In this document: positions 55,395 through 64,000 of the stretch, in pieces
Position numbering within the stretch: position 1 is the first letter of the stretch
Layout of the letters: the number at the start of each line of letters is the position of its first letter
NCBI GenBank assembly: GCA_958510825.1
Contig: OY294044.1
Location: forward strand, 100,974,893-101,038,892
Direction: 5' to 3'
Origin: Brachypterus glaber
Taxonomy: Eukaryota; Arthropoda; Insecta; Coleoptera; Kateretidae
Length of the DNA: 64,000 bases
Notes under the pieces: generated by a model
What the model was told of the DNA's origin: nothing
The model's database searches: none
What the model saw: the letters and a program-made list of their open reading frames with translations, nothing else
Translations under genes and position numbers: made by a program

Positions 55395-55793
55395 AGTTAT
55401 TTATATTAAGGGAGTGGAGTGAACATTCATGGTAGAGGCTAAAACACAGTTTACTCCTGAGGTATATGCACTATTTTTTGCACGATCGACAGCTATATTT
55501 ACTTCAAACTTAAATTAAAACATGCTTTCAAACCGACTAATCCATTTTTGCATTTTTTTTTTAATCAAGATGGCATACTTTTAAAACTAATAAAAAATAT
55601 GGATTTTGATGAAATAATGCTGCAGCCTCTTGAAAATGAGAATTGCGAAACAGGCAGCAGAGGCTATTTTAAATTTATTGCCACCCAAATAAAAAAAAAA
55701 GTGTTCAGCTATCGTGAGTAATATGATACCGAGTAAAACAGTAGTTTAGAGGGAGTAAAATCACGTTTTAGTTCCGGACGTGCAAAAAATAAT
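55395..55793. mobile_element. Terminal-hairpin element H (GCACGA family)
   Basis: The left edge AGTTATTTATATTAAGGGAG, a hairpin GGAGTGAAC/GTTTACTCC (its apex without a clear GA module) and CACTATTTTTTGCACGATC are followed by about 290 bp. The inverted ACGTGCAAAAAATAAT ends near 55788. An ATG at 55599 opens a 40-codon frame starting MDFDEIMLQPLENEN. Confidence 0.6.
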
Positions 55794-56038
55794 AATTAAC
55801 TACTCGGTTACTCGCAGAAAATTGGCTCTCAGTTTAATGGTTGGCCGACAGAGTCGATGCACAAAAAACCAGTGTATCTTGTATGTGTGTGTGTGTATTT
55901 TTAGTGGAGGTTTGTTGCTTGTTTTATATCAGAAATTTTAAGAACGTCAAGTACGCCTATAATGAGCACACACACTAACATACTCTGCGATGGTTCGGTT
56001 TTTATTTTATTCTTTGCAATTTTACGTATAGAAAAATA

Positions 56039-57143
56039 CAGTGCGGTCCAAAAGTCACCCCCCCCCCCTCTTAACTTTTGAACGAGTTGAGATATCGATT
56101 TCAAATTTAGAACTCCTAAATAAGACAACTTAAACTATCTTTAAGCATATATTTGATACTTTTATCTCTTAAAATGTGGGCAGGGGGGCATGGGGGGAAT
56201 TTTTTTTTAAATGGAAGGGGGTCGTGTGATACATCATTTTAAAGCCTTTAAAATTCTCTATATAACCATACATTTTTTAATTTTTTAAACATGTTTTTTA
56301 AGGTTTTGATTTTTCAGTTTTTTGTGCTAAAAAAATAAATTTTTAAGTTTTTTTTTTGTTAATTTTTATTTATGTCAATTAAAATTAGTTTAAAAGTATA
56401 ATTTACTTTTTTTCATTATGAAATTAGGCATTTTTAAAAAATTGTTTGGATTTTTTAGAGAAATTTTGACAAAAATACCCATTTTCAACCCTATTTTAAA
56501 CCCAAAAAAAAAATGTTTAAAAAAAATAAAAATATACAGTTAAATGGAGAATTTTATAAGCTTTAAAATGATGTATCACACGACCCACCTTTCAATTTAA
56601 AAAAATGTCGCCCCATGCCCCCCTGCCCACATTTTAAGAGCTAAAAGTATCAAATATATGCACTCAGAGAAAAATCATTGTAAAATCAAACAAAAGTCAT
56701 ATGATTTAAAAGAAAACCAATATGTTTTTGCTCCGACAGCGTTTTTTGTTAAATCAAAAAGATATTTTTTAATTTAATAAGACATTTTAAAAATAAAAAT
56801 ATTCATTGTAATTTGAAAAATGTTTCCTTTTAAATCATTTGAAAACATTAAAATAAGAAAGTAAGGGACAGTACTTTTGATGTAAAGTGAAAAACGTTTT
56901 GATGTAAAAATTATTTTTTTAAATTAATATTATTCATAACTAAAACGTAAAGTTTTTACTTTTAATATTTTAAAAGGAAATTTTTCTAAATTAAAATAAT
57001 TTCTTATTGATTTTACAAGATGAGATGAGAGTGCATGCTTAATGATAGTTTAAGTTGTCTTATTTAAGAGTTCTAAATTTGAAGTCGATATCTAAACTCG
57101 TTCAAAAGTTAAGAGGGGGGGGGGTGACTTTTGGACCGCTCTG
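56039..57143. mobile_element. Mariner-type foldback, 1105 bp, with nested insertion
   Basis: TA-bounded ends CAGTGCGGTCCAAAAGTCAC and GTGACTTTTGGACCGCTCTG lead into arms sharing TTAACTTTTGAACGAGTT, TAAACTATC and the TTTATAAGCTTTAAAATGAT block. The right arm is interrupted at 56659-57034 by another element. The 50331 copy is a short relative. Confidence 0.75.
56659..57034. mobile_element. Insertion in the arm of the foldback
   Basis: CACTCAGAGAAAAATC at the left and GATGAGAGTG at the right interrupt an arm whose uninterrupted partner reads CATATATTTGATAC at about 56146. The boundary is near the duplicated ATG/CATGC. It is AT-rich with AAATCAAA repeats and no frame. Confidence 0.5.
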
Positions 57144-57192
57144 TATATTGGGAATATTATATTCCTCTTTTATTGGCATTCCTAAAATTTGA

Positions 57193-58024
57193 CTTTAGAA
57201 TAGTATATTCTGGATGAAAATTCCGACACACGAGCCACAGGCGAGTGAAACGTTTTCACATAGAATATAGGTATATTCCAGTCATGTTTAGAATATACTT
57301 TTTCTACGACTGCTTTAGAATGTAAGCAAATACGCACACTTTTCAAAGACAGAATGAATCCATTCTAGCTCTAGATACGGTATGAATATTCCGTATCAAG
57401 TGTTAGAATGAGCACATGTAATGCCATCTCTTGTTTATAAAAGTAAAGAAAACTGTAGCAAAATTAGCAAAAATATGTATATTTTACCATGAAATGTTGA
57501 ATAATTTAATGCAATTTAAAGTTTTGCGTTAAAATTACATAAAGTTTATTAGTTTTTCTTAATATTTGACCAGTTTTTTATCAATTTAGTTCAAAAAGTC
57601 CAAACTGCTCCATCTATTGTTAAATATTTAAACCTGATATCTGTCACAAAAATTTGACATAGCCCTCAATTTTTGCATTAAAATTTGTAAATATGTGCTA
57701 AAATTAAATAAAAATCCTTTTTAAGTACTGATTTGATAAAATTATTAAATAACATTCATTGCTTTATTTAAAAATATGTGTTTTGTTGCATTTACAATAT
57801 CTAGTCACAAAAAACATTGTTTTTAACCTTGTCCGCAGTTTAAAGCCATACAGTGTTTCATATTTGCAGTCGAAGAAAAAGTATAGTCTACAACACGTAT
57901 GGAATAGTCATTCCGCGCTCGCGGGACCGTCATACTCGCCTACCGACTCGTATGACAAACTTTCCGCTCGGGCGTAATATTGTCTATTCCATACTAGTTA
58001 TAGAATATACTATTTTCTTCGACT
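57193..58024. mobile_element. Terminal-hairpin element F, copy 2, inverted, hairpins at both ends
   Basis: The body 57310-57885 is the inverted copy of 47613-48210. The right hairpin repeats the double-GA design of copy 1 (TC/TC on this strand at about 57917 and 57936). The left end, bare in copy 1, here carries a different hairpin with apex GA-GCC-ACA-GGC-GA at 57232-57244 inside CAC/GTG and TATATTCT/AGAATATA. The terminal repeats are ATACTTTTTCTACGACTGC (57295) and GCAGTCGAAGAAAAAGTAT (57866). Confidence 0.7.
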
Positions 58025-58116
58025 ACCCCATTTCAACAATTTTATTGTTTATTTAGGAATAATTCTATTCTGGGCAGAATAAAAATCACAAAAATACCTA
58101 TTTTCAAATACTAAAG

Positions 58117-58229
58117 GTCGATTCAGGCATAATTATTATCTTTTGATTGGTCAAAAAGAAAGATGGCTTCTCACCTGGCCAATCAAAAGGCCAGAATGGC
58201 TGAGTTTAGTTAGTTATGCCCGAATCGGC
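58117..58229. repeat. Hairpin, 113 bp
   Basis: GATTCAGGCATAA and TTGATTGG pair with GGCCAATCAA and TTATGCCCGAATC. It lies between two terminal-hairpin elements but has no GA apex module. A small MITE is likely. Confidence 0.5.
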
Positions 58230-58854
58230 AATATTGTACTTTTAATTATTTTTAAACTATTTAATTTTGTAAATATTTTGAAATTAAAAATAAAATATTT
58301 CTGTACCAAAACGCAAAATATAGAAAATAAACACATAACTTTTCTACTTTGAAGGCCAAGATAAAATAAAAGTAAAAATAGCCTAATTTTATTATTTTAA
58401 TATTATTCTAATTCTAATATTGGCGCCTTCGCCATAATTGTAAATAGCATTAGAAATATCTACAAATAATTCAAATTTTATCTAATCCAATTTTGCGTAA
58501 AATAAATTAACTAATATTTTTGAAATTGCTAAAATACACGCCAATGGTGACCCTAACCATAGTTAACATGATGTGAATGAACCCCTGTCAAAAAGTGAGT
58601 CTAAAAATAAATAATTTAAGTAAGTTTAGGTTTTAACGTTTAAAAACGGTAATTTTAATTCAAGTATGACACTATTGAATTCATTGACCGCTTAGTCAGT
58701 GGCCAGTCAACTTTGGCGCTAATAAAATTATCAAAATTAGGACACGAAAATAAGTTTTTATTGTATATCAACGACAGAATTATTATTATACTCTTGGTTG
58801 GAAGAGTATTTTAAATAGATAGATTTATTGTCTTGCTATAGCAAGTTATAATAG
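58230..58854. other. Non-coding, nothing firm
   Basis: AT-rich. GGCGCCTTCGCC at 58420-58431 is a short hairpin without further support. Confidence 0.4.
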
Positions 58855-59300
58855 TATATTAAAGTACTAGTTTCATAAACGTGTTATGAAACGAGTGCTT
58901 TATATAATTTTTTCTATTTTGCTCTAAAATTAAAAAAAAAACTTACATTTAAATTGATGACTGATTTAGGGATTTTTGTTTTGGATTGGCATTACAGTTT
59001 ACGCCATGTTTAAAATTCTAAGAACAAATGATATTTTGATATATTTTATAGTCATCTCTTCTCTTTTTTACTGCAATTAACCAATACACAATTTTAATAT
59101 GGTAAAAATAACCTAAACACAAAATTTTGTAGAAAATTCAACTTTAAAGCGACATTGACATTTGCATGGAAAACGTCAAGCAATAGGCCAGGTCTGTTCC
59201 AACCCAAAAGAACAAAAAGTACAGACATCTTATGGGCCTATAAGAACACGCAAAATGCGTGTGATTATGAGCTTATAAGAGTCGCAAAATAGAAAAAATT
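58855..59300. mobile_element. Terminal-hairpin element E (CTATTTTGC family), copy 2
   Basis: A hairpin GTTTCATAA/TTATGAAAC with TA (58868-58869) opposite GA (58893-58894) joins ATTTTTTCTATTTTGC. The complete inverted partner GCAAAATAGAAAAAATT is at 59284-59300. The body is about 90 percent like 47055-47479 by eye, including TTATGGGCCTATAAGAACAC. No right-hand hairpin. Confidence 0.7.
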
Positions 59301-60244
59301 TATTTTATAACAGATCGACTCAGTACTTTATAATTGCATAAAATAAAACTTTTTACTGTTATTTTCATTGGTAGAAATATTATTTCTCTACCTATCACGT
59401 CAGAGGTTCTAAAAATAATGAAATTGCACCATGGTTAATAATTAATTTTTATTCAGCTGTTTTGGCATCTGACGTTTCACATAATTATTAAATCACATTG
59501 CTATTTACAAGTGTCTTTAGGCACCAAATTTATTTATTGCATGATAAATTAAAAAATATTAACTAAATTAGTACCTATAAAACATGTTTTACAAAAAAAC
59601 AATTCGAAAAGTGAAAATCATTGGTTCATCATGTTCAACCATAGATTATACAACTCATAGATTACCGTAAAGATCATAGATTACTAGAGGTAATATATTA
59701 GATATTAGATATTCAACTCGTAAATCGACAATGTTTTATAGGTTGCATATGCCTTGCTCCAAGCCTTGCGCAAATTGCGCAGCACAAATAATCTCGTTTT
59801 TTGTTGATATAACCTTAAAATAAAATTGTTTATTTTTTAAAATGACATATTTATTAACATAATTTAACAAAAGTAATTAGTAATTTTGTAAACTACTTAT
59901 AAAAATTATAGTTAATTGTACAATTTCGGTAAGACATATTTGTATGAGCAGGTGATGTTATTGGTATATTTATTTCTCTTTTTTACTGTTAAATTATTAT
60001 GTGTTAAAGTTTTTGAGTGTTCTGTATGAGGTGAATTCGTATCAAATATGTGGGGTACTGTGGGGTTTTCCGGTTCATTAAAATCAGTAGGCAGAGTTGT
60101 ATTGAAGAGGGAAGAACTTGAAGAAAAATTAACTAGAAAGTAGCTTTTTCATAAAATTTTAGTAAAATAAATAAGTAGCTAATTAATTGTACAGGTAGTG
60201 AAAAAAATACTATATTTTCCACGTGAGTGAAGATTTAACATTTT
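59301..60244. other. Non-coding, nothing recognised
   Basis: AT-rich without exon or repeat boundary. Confidence 0.4.
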
Positions 60245-60648
60245 AGACAGCCCCTTGCGACTTTACAATCACGCTGAAAAAACTCTGGAAACATTCTAAT
60301 AACATTTTGTAATCATGCTGTTACCAGAGTATTTCCAGAGTGTATTTGTGCCCTTTATCCATAACGTTCCCAGAGTAAAATCAGAGCGTTTTCACAGTAT
60401 TTTAGTTTGGACTTTTTTTTTTTTTTTTTTGAAAAAAAAAAGTCCAAACGAAAACACTCTGAAAACGCTCTGATTTAAAAAAAAAGTCCAAACCCACTTT
60501 GGATCTACTGTGAATCAAGCCTGGAATCACTCTGACTCTGACAAAATGGCACAAAACCACTCTGGAAACACGTTGGCAGCAGAATGTTTTCACTCTGACT
60601 CTGTTTCCAGAGTGTTTTCAGAGTAAGTTGAAGGTCGCAAGGGGCGTC
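60245..60648. mobile_element. TIR element rich in CTCTGGAAA repeats
   Basis: AGACAGCCCCTTGCGAC and GTCGCAAGGGGCGTCT are inverted ends. Inside, CTCTGGAAAC, CTCTGA and their complements recur more than a dozen times, and a central AGTCCAAAC pair flanks a T-run/A-run. No frame. The target duplication is not defined. Confidence 0.65.
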
Positions 60649-60892
60649 TTGCAGGCTTCGCGTTTAAGCAGGTAGAATAAAGTAAGTAGTGTAAGTAGAT
60701 AGGTAGCCTACCTACCTACCTACCATCCAGTGCTCTAATAGAAATACACTACTCAAATGATAATTGACATTATTGGAATAAGCTTTTAAATAATTTTAAT
60801 ATTTTAAAGGACGTCTCGAAAAAGTATTCCATATGTTTTTGCAAAAAAAGACTAATAAACACAATTTAGTTAAATGGCTCATCCACGTTGTT

Positions 60893-61149
60893 TTAACCCC
60901 TTTCGCTCCAGATGGTTTTTCAAGGTATATGGAGCATTACCAGTTTTTTTTATTGAAACAACATTAGAGAAAGATACACTTAAAATATATCGGCTCCTAC
61001 CACGCTCTAAATGCAAGTACTAAGTTTAATACCACCCAAATACAATGCGACCTGATCCCGTATATGAATATCCAACAGTGGATATTGTGGTAAATGTTGT
61101 TAGACCTAAAAATATCCATATATGGATACAATGGAGCGGAAGGGGTTAA
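60893..61149. mobile_element. piggyBac-type MITE, 257 bp, TTAA duplication
   Basis: TTAA on both sides, with inverted ends CCCCTTTCGCTCCAGATGG and CAATGGAGCGGAAGGGG. The centre holds TCCATATATGGA. The duplication and sharp ends assign it to piggyBac. Confidence 0.8.
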
Positions 61150-62239
61150 AAATTTGTGATAATTGTTTTAGGTAGTGAATTTGTGCGAAGCATTATAAAA
61201 ATCTTCCTTTAAACAAAATAGGTGGGTATAGTCGATATGTAATTTTAAAATCGATGGTAATTAATTATTAAAATTAAAGTAGTCTTGAAAAACATTTTAA
61301 CTCAATAAAATTATTGGTCACCAACAAAATACCCTTTATTTTTGAGGGCGATAAATTTAGAAAAAGCTTTTTGAGAAATCTAGGGAGCGTCGAAATGCTT
61401 ATATTATATTAATTACTAAATTCCTTCTTGTGCCCATTTGGGAACACTGCCATTAAGACCCCTGAATTCTTTATTAACCAAAATACAAACTTTATTTTTT
61501 ACTTGGGAACACTGTTCTGCAAGATGGCAGTATCTAATTCTGACGGTAAATATTTATACAGGTGATCATGTCACGAACTTTGAAATTTAGCAGGAGTCGA
61601 TTTTTGTTAGTGTGTTGGTTCTGTTTAAAAAAGAACTTTTGAGTTCTAATAAATTCTAAAAGTTGTTTTTTTGATTACCATACATAACTTGTGAGCAAGT
61701 AGATATTATAATTTTTTAGCTTTGTATTCGTTTTTGTTCTTCATCTGCACAACGGGTTTGATTTAATTTTTGAAAAAAAAAACAATATTTTTATGAATTA
61801 TGCAAGTTATATATTTTTTTCGTTGCAATATAGGGTAAAAGTTAGAATTTTACTTAAAGTAAGAATTTTCGAAATTTAGAATTTTAGTAAAATTTCGACT
61901 TTAAGTCAGTATTTAAGCAAAATTCTAACTTTAAGATTTAAATTATATGTATTGGGATTATGATTAAAGATGAAGCTTATCTGGGCTTTTATTACATATT
62001 TTTTTAAATAAAAAAAGTGGAAATTTAAGTAAAGTTTTAACTTTAAGTCGAAACTTAAGTTAAAAATTCTAACTTAAACTCGGAATTTTTAAATTACTAT
62101 AAAGTAAAATACTTACTGTGGGAATTTAGTAATAAAATATTATAAAGGCCTTTTCACGAGCCTAAAAAAATTAAGGTTAAAGTTTTGTTCATCTGTTAGT
62201 TAGAGCTTGCAAAAAATTATTTTTTTATTTGTAGGGTTC
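61150..62239. other. Non-coding; ACTTAAGT-type repeats at 61840-62090
   Basis: Motifs TTAGAATTTTACTTAAAG, CGACTTTAAGTCAG and TTCTAACTTTAAG, with complements, alternate at 61840-62090. They recall the stretch at 25795-25870. It may be a decayed foldback; no ends are visible. Confidence 0.45.
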
Positions 62240-62244
62240 TTAAC

Positions 62245-62500
62245 GCAGATCGAGCAGACCTCGGTGATGTAGTGCGGATAGCGTATGCTGAGGTCGTGGG
62301 TTCGAATCTCGCCTGAGGCATGGATGTGTGGTAGTGTATTGCTATTGCAAATATTGCTATTGCTTACCACTTTGAACTACATATAGATAGTCCACAACCG
62401 ACACGGTTAAATGCGGTTTACCTACCGAAAGATACAAACGTGCAACCTAAAAAAAACAGATCCGGGCAACTGTTTTTTGCCAAAAACGTTCTCGTCTCCT
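62245..62500 (+). mobile_element. tRNA-derived SINE
   Basis: The head (about 62254-62320) resembles a tRNA gene that has lost its anticodon arm: CCTCGG and CTGAGG can form an acceptor stem. A GATGTAGTGCGG box-A-like and GGGTTCGAATC box-B sequence provide an internal Pol III promoter. A non-tRNA body follows (GGATGTGTGGTAGTG, CTACATATAGATAGTCC). It is not a functional tRNA. The 3' boundary and target duplication are unclear. Confidence 0.65.
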
Positions 62501-63600
62501 AATAATATAATAACATATTATGTGACGACAGAAAAGTCACATTAAGGAACTATAAACCTTAGTAAATAATATACTATTTGGCTTTACCTGATGTTCTCAC
62601 GTTAAAACCCGCCAGTCTGTTAATTTAAATTCATACATTTAAAAATAGCCCGGGGAATGTGGAACAACATACGGTGTTTGGCCCTAACCTTGCCCAATTC
62701 ACTTTCATTTGTTTGTCTGGATATTTTGCGATGCAGCGGGCCTACCAAACTGCATGTGCAACGGAAACGGGTTGATGTTCATTTTTTTTTGTTGGCTTTA
62801 TCGTAGTTTGCGTTGAGTGTACGTGATTATTTTCGGTACAGCACTCACAAAATACTTCACTTTAGAAACAATGTCTTTCGACAGAAATAGTATACAGTAT
62901 TATATTATTTATTTCCTTTTTAATGGTACTACAGTACCATAAAAACACTATAGTATGGTATTATTCACGCTAGAAAATGTTTCTCAAGTGACTAGTATTA
63001 AGGAATCCTTTTATTTGGTTTGGTAGAAATAATAGCAAATGGTTCCAGTATACAGTGGGATACCAAAAAAATTTCGTCCAGTTTTCAACTGCCTCAAGGA
63101 GCAAAACTAATAAAGTGTATATTTTTCCACTTGTTCTTTTAGACATTAACTTCTAAACCTAGGTGGTTGATGATTTTTTGGTCATCATCTACTTTTGACA
63201 CAGGGCGTAAATTTACCAAGAACGTAAACTTTTTACGTTGCCTCACCCAAAATAAAAAAAAACACGGCCTGGCCTTAATCCCCTGATTTTTTTTAACAAT
63301 TTTTTACGACCGAAAAAACCCCGTGTCTAAAACTATGCCGTAAGCACTGATTCTTTAAAAATTAACCACAAAAAACAAACTCTTAAAAACTTTAGAGGTT
63401 TTTAGATAATTTTCCAAACCTAATATAACTTATAGGTATATTAATTTTATCAAAAAAATGTTTTTCGAAAGTAAATTTTCAAGAACCTTATTTTTATTAT
63501 TATTATTTTATTTACTCTGCCCTTGCAAAAAAATAACCTTCACTAAAAAGACGAGATATAATTTCTTATACATTTTATGTCGGAGTTAGAATGCCCTAAT
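62500..63600. other. Non-coding, nothing recognised
   Basis: AT-rich. A GGTACTACAGTACC short palindrome lies near 62924. No gene. Confidence 0.4.
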
Positions 63601-63601
63601 A

Positions 63602-63812
63602 TACCGTGCGATTATAAAGTGCCGAACATTTTTTAATGCAAAACTGGCATTAGCGATGAGTAAAATGCAAGAAAGCTGTGTGCGTTTTACTGGCCACCGA
63701 GCTGTTGTACATAGCAATCACATGGGCTTGTCGCGCACAACTCTAACAGAGGCGCGGCTTCAAACGAAGAGTATTTTCTTTTCAAACTGTTCGGCACTTT
63801 ATAATCGCACTA
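63602..63812. mobile_element. TIR element, about 210 bp
   Basis: TGCGATTATAAAGTGCCGAACA at 63607-63628 and its inverted partner at 63787-63810 are nearly perfect, with TA/TATA flanks. The 82-aa frame at 63656 runs out of the element and has no domain. Confidence 0.65.
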
Positions 63813-64000
63813 TATATTGTAATGTAAGGTTTTTTGTCTGTCACATTAAGGTACTCTACTTAAAATTAACTCCTCGAAATAGGTATCCTTTTTATAAATT
63901 TTAAGTCGTAGCTATTAACTTTTTAATTTCTCAAGTATGGTGAAAAAAAAAACTAAACACTTTGAGCTAGCGACTTTAAATTTGGCACGCAAATGTATTT

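Noticed and set aside
62254..62320. Functional tRNA gene
   Set aside because: The anticodon arm is reduced and the sequence continues into a SINE body.
63656..63904. 82-aa plus-strand frame
   Set aside because: It starts inside a TIR element and runs out of it; no domain.

Overview
The window looks like transposon-saturated, AT-rich intergenic DNA of an insect. The evidence is arthropod-style promoters (TATA box plus TCAGT/TCACT initiator), short glycine-rich secreted proteins of cuticular type, CR1/L2- and jockey-like LINEs, a Penelope GIY-YIG remnant, a tRNA-derived SINE, and many mariner, piggyBac, hAT and Harbinger-like MITEs. A beetle is plausible, but nothing in the sequence proves the order.

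Only two convincing host genes are present, both on the + strand and both single-exon: 34568-35005 and 42152-42757. They are paralogues, each with a signal peptide, a shared S-[TI]-P-A-x-S-S-Q...H-P...T-Q block and a glycine-rich tail. Each has a TATA box, an initiator 32-33 bases downstream, a 5' UTR of about 30-35 bases and an AATAAA signal. About 7 kb of mobile-element debris separates them.

Layout. 1-3.8 kb: GC-poor debris, a 645-bp palindrome and a mariner foldback. 4.8-9.8 kb: MITEs, a 271-bp tandem duplication, a LINE 3' end and a terminal-hairpin element. 10-19.3 kb: mariner, piggyBac and hairpin elements, an LTR-like promoter region and a jockey-like LINE end. 20.3-21.1 kb: a terminal-hairpin element. 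21.8-25.8 kb: an approximately 100-bp satellite array interrupted by a 150-bp MITE, a LINE (ORF1 fragment plus endonuclease, no reverse transcriptase) and a perfect-looking palindrome. 26.1-33.2 kb: a 1.36-kb mariner foldback, a Penelope scrap and a 1.9-kb nest of TIR elements. 34.5-42.8 kb: the two host genes. 43-64 kb: minisatellites, duplications, several terminal-hairpin elements, a non-autonomous hAT, more foldbacks and a SINE.

The most interesting signal is structural. At least ten separate hairpins, mostly at the ends of otherwise unrelated non-autonomous elements, share one apex design: a stem, then an internal loop with GA on both strands (a potential tandem sheared G-A pair), then a 2-5 bp inner stem closed by a tiny loop, often GNA (GAA or GCA). 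One hairpin has this GA/GA module twice, and another nests a second copy with one side decayed. The hairpin is joined to a T-run-rich terminal repeat, and it sits at one end in some copies and both ends in others. I do not recognise this as a named transposon class; it could reflect recognition of folded single-stranded DNA or RNA by a shared machinery.
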